64,000 nucleotides of DNA from Bradyrhizobium campsiandrae (GCF_014529705.1 NZ_JAANIH010000001.1:186001-250000), one strand, 5' to 3'; numbered from the stretch's first letter, positions 21,848 to 30,485 are shown. Notes: generated from the sequence alone by a model not told the origin. A program made the numbers and translations.

Positions 21848-22184
21848 GACATGCGATGTGAACGACGGTTCGCATCACATCCACAACACGACTATGATTG
21901 CGTGATACGGCGAACGCATCGCCGGCATTCGACGTGACGCGACGATCGTGAGTGCGATCCAGCGAGAGCCTCCGTTGAAGGAGGCGGGGAAGGTCAGGCT
22001 GTCCCCGACGAACGATGTCGTTGGCCGACTTGATCGGACCTGATGCCGCGCAAGGAGCAAGACCGCAAACCGGGGAGATCACCGCTCCCTGGCCTGCCAA
22101 GTGAAGCTCGGCTGCACCACGAGCAGCACAATGCCGACCGGATATCTCGGTCGGCCATCTCCGCCTCGCTCTATTCACTTTGCT
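21848..22184. other. Intergenic region
   Basis: About 340 bases between convergent genes. Frames exist on both strands but none has a ribosome-binding site or protein-like sequence. I see no strong terminator or repeat. Confidence 0.4.
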
Positions 22185-22418
22185 CTATTTCGACTTCTTC
22201 GCCGGCTCGCTCGGACGCGCTCCACCCCAAGGGTCGTACTTCTCCTTGGGCTCCGGAATGCGCTCGAGCGCAGCCTTGTAGGCCTTCTCATCAACCTTGG
22301 GCGTGTTGTCAGCCTTGGCGCCGCGCTCGTTGGGCTGTCGCCGGCCACCTCCCATTTGCGCCTGCGCCGAACCAACCGTCAGCGCGAGCACCGCGGCCGC
22401 TATGACCAAAACCCTCAT
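22185..22418 (-). CDS. Small secreted protein with DPWGG motif (paralogue)
   Basis: A 77-aa protein with signal peptide MRVLVIAAAVLALTVGSAQA. The mature part holds DEKAYKAALERIPEPKEKYD followed by PWGGARPSEP. It aligns with the protein at 19877-20176 (KAYKETLKKIPDAK then NDPWGGMR), so both belong to one small periplasmic family. GGAG precedes the ATG at 22418. Function unknown. Confidence 0.8.
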   Translation of the reverse strand: MRVLVIAAAVLALTVGSAQAQMGGGRRQPNERGAKADNTPKVDEKAYKAALERIPEPKEKYDPWGGARPSEPAKKSK

Positions 22419-22570
22419 TGGCGCAATCTCCTTCGTCTGGCGCACAGACTAGCCTGCAATCCCGTCATAGCCAATGCGACGGCTCCCACGCCTTCAGCAA
22501 ATGTTGATCGAGCAGGACTTCGTCCCGCCGAATTCGCCCCTATCTGTTGGCCCGCAGGGGACCTTCACGA

Positions 22571-22975
22571 ATGTTGCGGATTGTTGCTCGTGTGGCGATG
22601 CTCGCCGGCACGCTCGCGCTCGGCGCGTGCGGCTTTGCCGACAGCCGGGCGCCGGTGCCCGAGTTCATGCGTCTCAAGGAAGCCGAGCAGCAGCCGCCCG
22701 AACCGCCGCCTGACGTCAAGCGCGTCGTCCGCGAACAGATCGATGTGGTCTTTCTCAGCACATCCTATCCGCGCGAGGTGCAAGTCGCCGTGCCCCATCA
22801 CGAGGTCCGCGGACCCGGCTGGACCGCCTGCGTCCGCGCGCAGCTCACCTCGGCCACCGGTTCGGCGCTGGGCGTCCAGACCTACATTGTGACGATCAAA
22901 GGCGGCAAGATCGTCGATCGGCGACGCGCGGAAGCCGACGACATCTGCGGCTCGGAAGCTTACGAGCCGATCTAA
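22571..22975 (+). CDS. Lipoprotein of unknown function
   Basis: A 134-aa protein. MLRIVARVAMLAGTLALGAC is a lipoprotein signal peptide with lipobox LGAC. A Pro/Glu-rich linker (EAEQQPPEPPPDVKR) precedes a compact domain with HHEVRGPGWTACVRAQLTSA and YIVTIKGGKIVDRRRAE. It is probably anchored in the inner or outer membrane facing the periplasm. I do not recognise a named family. Confidence 0.8.
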   Translation: MLRIVARVAMLAGTLALGACGFADSRAPVPEFMRLKEAEQQPPEPPPDVKRVVREQIDVVFLSTSYPREVQVAVPHHEVRGPGWTACVRAQLTSATGSALGVQTYIVTIKGGKIVDRRRAEADDICGSEAYEPI

Positions 22976-23088
22976 AGATGGATCTCAGTACGCGACGTTC
23001 CGGTTCCGGGAAAAACCTGTAATTCACCCGGAACGATCGTCGCCTCCCATTCTTGTTACCGCCGAGGGCAGTTTCGGAGGAGGACAGG

Positions 23089-23418
23089 ATGAGGACGTTC
23101 ACGATTGCACTGCTGGCCGGTGTCGGGGCTCTCGCCGCGGCGAGCGGCGCGAGAGCCGCGGACCTGTACACGACCAGCGAATACAGCAGCCCCGATCTCA
23201 TGCAGGAGGTCCGGCTGGTCTGCGATGACGCCGGCAATTGCTATCGCACCCATGGCGGTGCCCGCGTGATCGTGGGCGACTCCTACGCCCGCATGCCGCG
23301 TGAGCGCTACTACGAGCGCCGCACCTATCGCGACTGGGATGACGGCCCGCGCGCGGGCGTCGGCATCCGCGCGCCCGGTGTCAGCGTGGGCGTCGGAGTG
23401 GGCGACGACCGCTGGTAA
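23089..23418 (+). CDS. Small secreted protein, Gly/Val-rich C-terminus
   Basis: A 109-aa protein with signal peptide MRTFTIALLAGVGALAAASG and cleavage after ARA. The mature part contains VRLVCDDAGNCYRTHGGARV with two Cys and ends in a repetitive GVGIRAPGVSVGVGVGDDRW tail. GGAGGACAGG precedes the ATG at 23089. A strong terminator lies about 20 bases downstream. Function unknown; periplasmic by prediction. Confidence 0.75.
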   Translation: MRTFTIALLAGVGALAAASGARAADLYTTSEYSSPDLMQEVRLVCDDAGNCYRTHGGARVIVGDSYARMPRERYYERRTYRDWDDGPRAGVGIRAPGVSVGVGVGDDRW

Positions 23419-23437
23419 GCGGCGGGATATGATTGAC

Positions 23438-23475
23438 GGGACCGGACGAGAGACTCGTCCGGTCCCGTTCGTTTG
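23438..23475 (+). terminator. Intrinsic terminator
   Basis: GGGACCGGACGAG pairs with a following TCGTCCGGTCCC around an AGAC loop, and GTTCGTTTG follows. It lies between convergent genes at 23089 and 23489 and serves the former. Confidence 0.85.
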
Positions 23476-23488
23476 ACGGCAGATCGGA

Positions 23489-23845
23489 TCAGGCCGCGAC
23501 CACCTGCTGACGGAATTGCTCGTACGCCGCGATCGCATCGGCAGCGTACATGAGCGAGGGGCCGCCGCCCATGTAGACGGCCATACCAAGTGCTTCCTCC
23601 ACCTCTTCGCGCGTTGCAGCGAGCTTGACCAGCGCTTCGATGTGAAAACCGATGCAGCCGTCGCAATGCGCGGCAACACCGAGCGCGAGCGCAATCAGCT
23701 CCTTGGTCTTCTTGTCGAGCGCGCCGTCGCGCGTGGCTGCTTGGGCCAGCGCAGCAAATCCCTTCATCGTGTCGGGAATGTCGCTGCGCAGCTTCTTCAG
23801 GTTGGCGGAAATATTCCGGGTGATCTCTGGAAAATTCTTGTCCAT
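23489..23845 (-). CDS. Carboxymuconolactone decarboxylase family protein (AhpD-like)
   Basis: A 118-aa protein of the CMD/AhpD family with the redox motif HCDGCIGFH (CxxC followed by His) at about residue 60. AhpD-type members are alkylhydroperoxidases or disulfide reductases. It lies 21 bases after the end of the YeeE pair on the same strand and is probably the last gene of that operon, which suggests a role in thiol or sulfur redox chemistry. Confidence 0.88.
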   Translation of the reverse strand: MDKNFPEITRNISANLKKLRSDIPDTMKGFAALAQAATRDGALDKKTKELIALALGVAAHCDGCIGFHIEALVKLAATREEVEEALGMAVYMGGGPSLMYAADAIAAYEQFRQQVVAA

Positions 23846-23866
23846 ACAACCTACTCTCTGTTGGCT

Positions 23867-24334
23867 TCAGGTTTCGACCGGATCGGCTGGTGCGACGTAA
23901 CGCGTCACCGAGGGCAAATGAGCGATGAAGCGGGCGAGCAACATGCCGACGCACATCGCAGCAACGAAAATGAGCGCAGACACCGAGCCAAAACCGAGCG
24001 CAGTCAGCGCCGGTCCCGGGCAGAAACCTGCCATTCCCCAACCGATGCCGAAGATGGTGGGCCCCACTATTATTCGAGGATCGATATCCGTGCGCGTCGG
24101 AATGTAGAAGCGCCTGGCGAAGAACGGCCGCGCGAGCTTCAGGACGCGGTTGAATCCGAGGAAGGTCACGGCAACCGCCCCGGCCATCACAAAGGCCAGG
24201 CTCGGGTCCCACGTCCCCGCCGGAATGCCGCCGACATCCAGGAAGTTCAACACCTTTGCCGGATTCGACATGCCGGAGACGATGAGACCGAGGCCGAAGA
24301 CCAGGCCGATTGCGAATTGAATGAGAACGGCCAT
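23867..24334 (-). CDS. YeeE/YedE-type membrane protein (DUF6691), PmpB-like
   Basis: A 155-aa protein with four to five hydrophobic segments. It carries the half-transporter signatures GLGLIVSGMSNPAKVLNFLD and GIGWGMAGFCPGPALTALGF, including the conserved Cys in GFCPGP. Pairs of such proteins form importers for thiosulfate or sulfite-type sulfur (YeeE/TsuA and PmpA/PmpB). It begins four bases after the companion gene at 24339-24767. Confidence 0.88.
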   Translation of the reverse strand: MAVLIQFAIGLVFGLGLIVSGMSNPAKVLNFLDVGGIPAGTWDPSLAFVMAGAVAVTFLGFNRVLKLARPFFARRFYIPTRTDIDPRIIVGPTIFGIGWGMAGFCPGPALTALGFGSVSALIFVAAMCVGMLLARFIAHLPSVTRYVAPADPVET

Positions 24335-24338
24335 CGCG

Positions 24339-24767
24339 TCAGCTCCAGTGCCGCATCACGAAGACGGTGACCGTGCCGGCAGCCATGAAGGTCCCGGTCG
24401 CAACCAGCGAACGCACCGAGAGCCGCGACAGACCGCAGACACCATGACCGGATGTGCAGCCGCTGCCCCACACCGATCCAAAGCCAGTGAGCACGCCCGC
24501 AACAATCAGCACCGGCAATCCCGCAGCGATCGTCTGCTCGGGCAGGCTTCCGGTCGCAAGCCGCACCGCCACGGGTGCAGCAACAAGGCCCGCCACGAAA
24601 GCAAACCGGCCGGCAAACTCGCCATCCTCGTAAGGTGGGAATAGCCGTGCCGCGATACCGCTGACACCTGCGATCCGCCCCGTCGCCCACATCAGGAGCA
24701 CGGCGGAGAGACCGATGAGCGCTCCGCCAAGCAGCGAGGCGAGCGGCGTGAAAAACGTGACCGTCAT
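24339..24767 (-). CDS. YeeE/YedE-type membrane protein, PmpA-like
   Basis: A 142-aa membrane protein starting MTVTFFTPLASLLGGALIGL with GGAGG before the ATG at 24767. The motif GFGSVWGSGCTSGHGVCGLS is the hallmark Cys-containing signature of the first half of split YeeE transporters. With the DUF6691 partner it should form a sulfur-compound channel or importer. It is transcribed divergently from the ArsR-type regulator, 98 bases away, and is likely repressed by it. Confidence 0.9.
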   Translation of the reverse strand: MTVTFFTPLASLLGGALIGLSAVLLMWATGRIAGVSGIAARLFPPYEDGEFAGRFAFVAGLVAAPVAVRLATGSLPEQTIAAGLPVLIVAGVLTGFGSVWGSGCTSGHGVCGLSRLSVRSLVATGTFMAAGTVTVFVMRHWS

Positions 24768-24840
24768 CTTGATCCTCCGGATCGAGCGCCCATAAGGCGC
24801 GGCACCAGACACCCGTTTATTTCCATTGTTTCTTATTTTC

Positions 24841-24855
24841 GAATATACTAATATG
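24841..24855. promoter_or_regulatory. AT-rich candidate operator for the BigR-like regulator
   Basis: GAATATACTAATATG is a conspicuously AT-rich, imperfectly symmetric stretch in otherwise GC-rich DNA, ten bases upstream of the regulator start and 74 bases upstream of the YeeE gene. BigR-type regulators bind AT-rich operators containing ATAT elements. Assigned by position and composition only. Confidence 0.4.
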
Positions 24856-24865
24856 TTGGCCAGCC

Positions 24866-25186
24866 ATGACACGCAAGCCCCGAAATCAGGAATTGATCGC
24901 TCTGGAGGAAAAGGCCGAGGAGGCCACCCGTCTGCTCGCTGCCATGGCCAATCCGAAGCGGCTCATGGTTCTCTGCAACATGCTCGATGGCGAAAAGTCT
25001 GTCGGCGAACTCGCCGACATCGCCGGCCTCTCCTCGGCTGCACTATCCCAGCATCTCGGAAAGATGCGCGCTTTGAGCTTGGTCAAAACCAGACGCGAGG
25101 GGCAGACGATATACTACAGCCTTGCGAGCCGGGAAGTGCGCGCGGTGCTGGATACGCTTTACCGCCTTTTCTGCGCAACGGATTAG
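24866..25186 (+). CDS. ArsR-family persulfide-responsive repressor (BigR/SqrR-like)
   Basis: A 106-aa winged-helix protein. The DNA-recognition helix region is LSSAALSQHLGKMRALSLVK and the wing is TRREGQTIYYSL. Two Cys are placed as in BigR: one in RLMVLCNMLDGEKSVGEL and one near the C-terminus in LYRLFCATD. In BigR/SqrR these form a disulfide or polysulfide link in response to sulfide or persulfide, releasing DNA. Context (divergent YeeE/YedE pair, AhpD-like protein) supports a sulfur role. The gene name bigR is not assigned because no experiment links it. Confidence 0.87.
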   Translation: MTRKPRNQELIALEEKAEEATRLLAAMANPKRLMVLCNMLDGEKSVGELADIAGLSSAALSQHLGKMRALSLVKTRREGQTIYYSLASREVRAVLDTLYRLFCATD

Positions 25187-25217
25187 GGATTCGCAGGCGC
25201 AACACGGGGAGCTTGCC

Positions 25218-26657
25218 ATGACCGACGACACTTTCATCGAGGGACCTCTCTACGAGAAGCGCAAGAAGGTCTATCCGCAGTCGGTGCATGGCCCGTTTCG
25301 CCGCATCAAATGGGCGATCCTCTGCGTCACCCTCGGAATTTATTATCTGCTGCCGTTCTTGCGCTGGAATCGCGGGCCCGGACTGCCCGACCAGGCCGTC
25401 CTGATCGACCTGCCGCATCGCCGCTTCTATTTCTTCTTCATCGAGCTGTGGCCGCAGGAGGTCTATTACTTCACGGGTCTTTTGATCATCGCGGCGATGA
25501 CGTTGTTCCTGATGAACGCGGTCGCCGGCCGGCTGTGGTGCGGCTATCTGTGCCCGCAGACTGTCTGGACCGACCTGTTCTACGCGGTCGAACGCTGGGT
25601 CGAGGGCGACCGGCGCGAGCGTATGCAGGGCGACAAGCGCTACTGGACGTTCGATCACGTCCGCAAAGTCGCGCTGAAGCACTTTCTCTGGATCATGATC
25701 GCCTGGTGGACCGGCGGAGCTTGGGTGCTGTATTTCGCCGACGCTCCGACGCTGGTGAAGGATCTCGCCACCTTCCAGGCGCCGTTCATCGCCTACCTCT
25801 GGATCGGGATTCTGACCGGTACGACTTATCTCTTCGCCGGACATGCACGCGAACAGACCTGCATCTACATGTGCCCGTGGCCGCGCATCCAGGCGGCCCT
25901 GACCGACGAATGGGCGCTCAACGTCACCTATCGTCGCGACCGCGGCGAACCGCGCATGTCAGTGAAGAAGGCGGAAGCCGCCCGCGCCCATGGCGGCCTC
26001 GCCGGCGACTGCGTCGACTGCCATCAGTGCATCAATGTCTGTCCGACCGGCGTCGACATCCGTCACGGAATTCAGCTCGGCTGCATCCAGTGCGGCCTGT
26101 GCATCGATGCCTGCGACAACGTCATGCGCGAGATCGGGCGGCCCGCCGGCCTGATCGGCTATGACACCGACATCAACATGCAGCGCCGCCGCGACGGCAA
26201 GGCGCCGGTCTACAGGTTGGTCCGCCCGCGCACGATGATCTATGCCGCAGCCATCGCCATCGTCGGCAGCATCATGCTCTATGCGCTGGCGACGCGCGCG
26301 ACCATGGACGTCAACGTGCTGCACGAACGCAATCCGCTGTTCGTTCAGCTCTCCGACGGCGGCGTGCGCAACGACTACACCGTGCGCATCCTCAACAAGG
26401 GCGCGGAGCGATCGTTCGCGCTCGATGTCTCCGGCCTTCCGGGCGCGACCATTCGTGTCGCCGGCGTTGCGGCCGGCCCTGACGGCAAGCCGGTCGTCGA
26501 GGTGGGGCAGGACCAGACCCGCGAGGTCCGCCTTTCGGTTCAGGTCTCCCCGGCCAACGTCCCGCCGGCGTCGCGCGACATCACCATCGCCATCACCGAC
26601 ACCGCCGGCGCCGGAACGGCGAGCGCCCGCGACCACTTCATTCCGGGCGACAAGTGA
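25218..26657 (+). CDS. ccoG: Cytochrome c oxidase accessory protein CcoG (FixG/RdxA)
   Basis: A 479-aa membrane Fe-S protein. Residues 30-250 hold about four transmembrane segments with CGYLCPQTVW and EQTCIYMCPWPRIQ. Two 4Fe-4S motifs follow: CVDCHQCINVCPTGVDIR and CIQCGLCIDACDNVM. A further helix and a C-terminal Ig-like domain (residues 375-479, FixG_C) complete it. CcoG reduces Cu(II) for assembly of cbb3 oxidase. Here it is not next to ccoNOQP or fixHIS; it follows the BigR-like gene by 31 bases and may be co-transcribed. A GC hairpin (26663-26684) follows the stop. Confidence 0.95.
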   Translation: MTDDTFIEGPLYEKRKKVYPQSVHGPFRRIKWAILCVTLGIYYLLPFLRWNRGPGLPDQAVLIDLPHRRFYFFFIELWPQEVYYFTGLLIIAAMTLFLMNAVAGRLWCGYLCPQTVWTDLFYAVERWVEGDRRERMQGDKRYWTFDHVRKVALKHFLWIMIAWWTGGAWVLYFADAPTLVKDLATFQAPFIAYLWIGILTGTTYLFAGHAREQTCIYMCPWPRIQAALTDEWALNVTYRRDRGEPRMSVKKAEAARAHGGLAGDCVDCHQCINVCPTGVDIRHGIQLGCIQCGLCIDACDNVMREIGRPAGLIGYDTDINMQRRRDGKAPVYRLVRPRTMIYAAAIAIVGSIMLYALATRATMDVNVLHERNPLFVQLSDGGVRNDYTVRILNKGAERSFALDVSGLPGATIRVAGVAAGPDGKPVVEVGQDQTREVRLSVQVSPANVPPASRDITIAITDTAGAGTASARDHFIPGDK

Positions 26658-26808
26658 TCCAGATCCGGCGGCGTGCCGCCGGATGCTCAATGGGACGTTA
26701 ACAATACCGCTCGAATTGACGCGGCATTCCAACGGTATTTTCCAATCTTTGCGCTAAGCCTGACGCGATGACGCCGGCGAATGCCTGCGTGAATGGGGAC
26801 GACGGGAC

Positions 26809-27972
26809 GTGGTCGACATCGCGCACCAGGCTGCGATCCATCCGGCATCGGCGAAGGATGCAACGCCCGCGCTCGTCCCGCTGACGGCGATCGAGCCCGG
26901 CCAGTGGCGCACGCTGGCGCAGCGGGCGGTCGAACCGAATGGCTATTACCTGCCCGCCTGGGAGTTCGCCGTCAGCGCGACCGCGCGCGGCCGCATTGGC
27001 GCCTCGGCCCTGTCCGTCTACGGCAGTTCCTCGACGCAGCTGATCGGGTTGATGCCGGTGGTCTCGCTCTGGCAGGCCTGGAAGATTCCCCTGCCCGCTC
27101 TGGCGAGCGCGCATCCCTATGGCACGCTGTGCAGCCCGCTGATCGACCGCGATGCGTCCGCCGAGGCCGCGACGCGTCTGTTGCAGCAGGCGCGCAAGGC
27201 CGGTGCGCATGCTCTGATCCTGCGCGATGTCGCGCTCGATGGCGCGGCGATGGCCACGCTCAAGGAAGCACTCGGCCGCGACGACCTCAAGCCCCGGATA
27301 CTCGGCTCCTATGTCCGCGCCAGCCTCGATGCGACACAGGATGGTGACAGGCTGCTGCACGAAGCACTCGGTACCAAGAAGCTCAAGGAGCTGCGCCGGC
27401 AGCGCCATCGCCTCGCGGAGCATGGCGCCATCAGCTTCGAAGTCGCGCGCAAGGTGGATGAGATCAAGCCGGCGCTGGAAACGTTCCTGCAGCTCGAAGC
27501 CAGCGGCTGGAAGGGCCTGCGCGGCACCGCGCTGATGCAGGATGCGGGCGATGCGACCTTCGTCCGCCGCGCTGTCCCGGCGCTCGCCGAGACCGCGCAG
27601 TGCGAGATCGTGACGCTCCGCGCCGGCGCGACGGCGGTCGCCGCCGGCATCGTACTGCGCCATCAGGATCGCGCCTTCTTCTTCAAGCTCGGCATCGACG
27701 AACGCTTTGCAAAACATTCGCCGGGGGTGCAGCTCACGCTCGATCTGACGCGTCACCTCTGCGCCGATCCCCTCATTGCGAGCGCGGATTCCACCGCGAG
27801 CGCGGATCATCCCATGATCAACCCGATCTGGCGCGGGCGCTTTGCGATCGGCGATGTGCTGATCCCGCTGCGACGGAACGATCCGCTCGTTGCACTGATT
27901 CACGCGGCGCTGGTCACACGCGGCCTGGCGCGCGAGACGGCCCGTCGCGCGATCCACCTGCTCCGCAAATAG
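26809..27972 (+). CDS. GNAT-type acetyltransferase, BioF2/CelD-like
   Basis: A 387-aa soluble protein. Its C-terminal half matches the GNAT_6 (BioF2-like, formerly CelD/BcsL) domain: KKLKELRRQRHRLAEHGAIS, LEASGWKGLRGTALM, AAGIVLRHQDRAFFFKLGID and SPGVQLTLDLTRHLC. Such proteins transfer acyl or aminoacyl groups and often act in polysaccharide or envelope modification. The start is a GTG at 26809. It is convergent with the DsbA-family gene, seven bases between stops. Confidence 0.82.
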   Translation: MVDIAHQAAIHPASAKDATPALVPLTAIEPGQWRTLAQRAVEPNGYYLPAWEFAVSATARGRIGASALSVYGSSSTQLIGLMPVVSLWQAWKIPLPALASAHPYGTLCSPLIDRDASAEAATRLLQQARKAGAHALILRDVALDGAAMATLKEALGRDDLKPRILGSYVRASLDATQDGDRLLHEALGTKKLKELRRQRHRLAEHGAISFEVARKVDEIKPALETFLQLEASGWKGLRGTALMQDAGDATFVRRAVPALAETAQCEIVTLRAGATAVAAGIVLRHQDRAFFFKLGIDERFAKHSPGVQLTLDLTRHLCADPLIASADSTASADHPMINPIWRGRFAIGDVLIPLRRNDPLVALIHAALVTRGLARETARRAIHLLRK

Positions 27973-27979
27973 GCCGGCG

Positions 27980-28645
27980 TTACTCCGCCGCCTGCGCGTT
28001 GATCTCCGCCGAGACCTGGCGGATGGCGCGGGCGAGCAGGTTTGGATCCTGCGCGCCGGAGACGGCGTATTTCTGCGCGAACACGTAGGTCGGCACCCCC
28101 GAGATGCCCTTCTCGGCGGCCTCCTGCGCATCGGCCGACACGCGCGCGACGTCCTCGTCGGTGGCCAGACGCCTGCGCACGTCCTCGGCATCAAGGCCGA
28201 CATCGGCCGCCGCTTGGACCAGCACGTTGACGTCGGTGAGATCGCCGCCGTCGCGGAAGTACAGCTCCATCAGGCGCTGCTTCATCTCGGGCGCCTTGCC
28301 GATCGCCTCGGCCCACAGGATCAGCCGATGGCAATCGGTCGTGTTGGGCTGGCGCGCGACCAGCTCGGGCTTGTAGAGAAGCCCCTCTTCGCCGGCAGCC
28401 GCGACCACCCGGCCGGCAATACCCTTATAGGCCTCGACGGAGCCGAACTTGGTGGTGAGATAATCCTCGCGGCTGATACCCTCGCGCGGCACCCACGGAT
28501 TGAGGAAGAACGGGCGGAAGTTGAGCTTGACGGGAACGTCGGGCACGAGCGCCAGCGCACTCTCGATCCGATGCTTGCCGATATAGCACCACGGGCACAC
28601 AACGTCGGAGACGACATCGATCTGGAGCGGTTTCAGCGTGCTCAT
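27980..28645 (-). CDS. DsbA-family oxidoreductase (FrnE-like)
   Basis: A 221-aa cytoplasmic thioredoxin-fold protein. It starts with the active site SDVVCPWCYIGKHRIE (CPWC) and has the FrnE features FFLNPWVPREG and, near the end, GISGVPTYVFAQKYAVSGAQ with the cis-Pro. FrnE-type proteins act in polyketide-like isomerisation or as cytoplasmic disulfide enzymes in oxidative stress. No signal peptide is present. Located between a GNAT gene and an XRE regulator; probably its own unit. Confidence 0.9.
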   Translation of the reverse strand: MSTLKPLQIDVVSDVVCPWCYIGKHRIESALALVPDVPVKLNFRPFFLNPWVPREGISREDYLTTKFGSVEAYKGIAGRVVAAAGEEGLLYKPELVARQPNTTDCHRLILWAEAIGKAPEMKQRLMELYFRDGGDLTDVNVLVQAAADVGLDAEDVRRRLATDEDVARVSADAQEAAEKGISGVPTYVFAQKYAVSGAQDPNLLARAIRQVSAEINAQAAE

Positions 28646-28711
28646 GAGCGCCTCCTTCGGGCGATGCGGTGTTGCCGCAAGATAAGCCGAACGCGGCCCG
28701 AGGCAAGGGCG

Positions 28712-29533
28712 CTAGCCCATATTCGCCGCCGTTTGCCTCAGCCACGCCGCAGTGCGCTCGTCTGCCGGAAAGAACGTCTCCAACGCCAGCTCCGAGAGGG
28801 TGATGTCGACCGGCGTTCCGAAAACCATGGTGGTGGAGAGGAAACTTAGTATCCCGCCGTCATGGCGCAGCTTGAAGGGGATGGCGACATTGTCGCTCGA
28901 CAGCGGCGCCGCGCGCGCCGGAATGGGATAGCTCTTCAGGTCGTTGTAGAGCCTGATCAATTCAGGGTCGGCCGTGGCCTCGCATTGCCGGTGCAGCCGC
29001 TCAAGGAGGTGCGCGCACCATTCCGCGAGATTGACGGTGCGCGGCGCCAGCCCCTCCGGATGAAAGGCGAGCCGCAGGACGTTGAAGGGCTGGCCGAGCA
29101 ACCGTTCCGGAACCCCTTCGAGCAGCGGCGCCACCATGCGGTTGGCGGTCACCAGATTCCAGTGCCGGTCATAGGCCAGCGCCGGATTGGGCTCGTGGGC
29201 CTTGAGGACGAGGTCGATCGCCTGACGGGCTGACTTCAAGGCGGGATCCTCCAGCGGGCGCTGCGGAAAGGCTGGCGCAAAGCCTGCGGCGACCAGCAGC
29301 ACGTTGCGTTCGCGCAAGGGCACATCGAGGCGCTCGGCGAGGCGCAACACCATCTCGCGCGACGGCGCAGCGCGGCCTGTCTCGACGAAGCTGAGGTGAC
29401 GCGCGGAAATCTCCGCCTCGCCGGCGAGGTCGAGCTGGCTCATGCGGCGGCGCTGCCGCCATTCGCGCAGATGATCGCCGATATGGATCGGCTGGCTGGG
29501 TTCGGCGCGTGCCGTGGATGCGTGTGCGTTCAT
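28712..29533 (-). CDS. XRE-family transcriptional regulator with MmyB-like ligand domain
   Basis: A 273-aa protein. Residues 20-80 form a helix-turn-helix (REWRQRRRMSQLDLAGEAEI, then ARHLSFVETGRAAPSREMVL). Residues 100-273 are an MmyB-like PAS-type ligand-binding domain (YDRHWNLVTANRMVAPLLEG). Such regulators often repress a divergent gene until a small ligand binds. The neighbour upstream, at 29634, is divergent with about 100 bases between, which makes it the natural target. Confidence 0.92.
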   Translation of the reverse strand: MNAHASTARAEPSQPIHIGDHLREWRQRRRMSQLDLAGEAEISARHLSFVETGRAAPSREMVLRLAERLDVPLRERNVLLVAAGFAPAFPQRPLEDPALKSARQAIDLVLKAHEPNPALAYDRHWNLVTANRMVAPLLEGVPERLLGQPFNVLRLAFHPEGLAPRTVNLAEWCAHLLERLHRQCEATADPELIRLYNDLKSYPIPARAAPLSSDNVAIPFKLRHDGGILSFLSTTMVFGTPVDITLSELALETFFPADERTAAWLRQTAANMG

Positions 29534-29633
29534 GGTGCAAAACCTATCATGCGTATTTCACCCCTTCCATTACCCGCGAGGTAATCGAATTGGGCCGCCG
29601 ACCAGCGCATCTTCCTGGCACAGGAGAATGACC

Positions 29634-29864
29634 ATGATCGCGCTGCTGCTTTATCGCACCCTTGCCGACCACCTTCTTCCCTGGGCGATGACGCTCGCGA
29701 CCCGGATGCTGGCGCGCAGCCTCAACATGCCGGAGCCGCTGGTGCATTCGACCGGCGACTATGTCGTCGCGCAGGTCACCGCCTTCGAGCACAGCGTCGG
29801 CAAGAGCCTCTGCCCGTTCCGCCTCGCCCGCCTGCTCCGCGCCTGGTGGCGCTGCAGGCATTGA
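29634..29864 (+). CDS. Small hypothetical protein (76 aa)
   Basis: Starts MIALLLYRTLADHLLPWAMT at 29634, seven bases after AGGAG; an ATG at 29628 is too close to it. The N-terminus is hydrophobic and the C-terminus is basic (RLARLLRAWWRCRH). Divergent from the XRE regulator and 40 bases ahead of a membrane-protein gene, so the two probably form an operon under its control. No family recognised. Confidence 0.65.
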   Translation: MIALLLYRTLADHLLPWAMTLATRMLARSLNMPEPLVHSTGDYVVAQVTAFEHSVGKSLCPFRLARLLRAWWRCRH

Positions 29865-29904
29865 GTTCCCCGCAAGCCTACCACCCCAACCATGGAGACT
29901 CCTT

Positions 29905-30303
29905 ATGATCGACGCATCCACCTTCCTGCGCCGTGCCCTGCTTGCCGATGCCGTCTTCAGCGGCATCGCCGCGCTCGGCTTCACGTTTGGTGCAGGTGCA
30001 TTCGCCGCCCTGTTCAATCTGCCCGAGGCACTGCTGCGTGAAACCGGCCTGTTTCTGATCGCCTACACCGCGCTGGTCGGCTGGCTCGCTTCGCGCGCCG
30101 CGATCCTGAAGCCGCTCGTGCTGCTGGTCGTGGTCGGCAACGCCGCCTGGACAGCCGGCAGCATCGCACTGCTGTTGTCGGGCGCGGTGTCACCGAACCT
30201 CGCCGGCGAGCTCATGGTCGTCGCGCAGGCAATCGCGACCGGCGTATTCGCCGAGCTGCAATATGTGGGCTTGCGGAAGAGCGGGCGTGTGGTCGCTGCG
30301 TGA
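29905..30303 (+). CDS. Four-helix membrane protein, unknown function
   Basis: A 132-aa protein with four predicted transmembrane helices, for example ALLADAVFSGIAALGFTFGA, TGLFLIAYTALVGWLASRAA, LVLLVVVGNAAWTAGSIALL and a last helix with VAQAIATGVFAELQYVGL. It resembles the small DoxX-unrelated integral proteins found after XRE regulators in rhizobia. GGAG precedes the ATG at 29905. Confidence 0.78.
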   Translation: MIDASTFLRRALLADAVFSGIAALGFTFGAGAFAALFNLPEALLRETGLFLIAYTALVGWLASRAAILKPLVLLVVVGNAAWTAGSIALLLSGAVSPNLAGELMVVAQAIATGVFAELQYVGLRKSGRVVAA

Positions 30304-30308
30304 TGCTC

Positions 30309-30366
30309 CCGTGTCCCGGACGCGCTGCAACGCTCCCGCGTTGTGGCGCAGAGCCGGGACCCACGC
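30309..30366. repeat. Palindromic intergenic repeat
   Basis: GTGTCCCGGACGCGCTGCAA pairs imperfectly with TTGTGGCGCAGAGCCGGGAC, with CGCTCCCGCG at the top. This is another Bradyrhizobium-type intergenic repeat, placed just after the stop of the membrane-protein gene, where it may end transcription. Confidence 0.6.
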
Positions 30367-30485
30367 CGGACCGATTGCGGCCGGAGACGGCGCGCGCAAG
30401 CATTCAAGCCGCGGCGAATGGAGCAACCGCAGCCTGAGGACCAGTCAGAGAACTGATATGAAATCCGGCGGCCGCCAGGCGGGAA

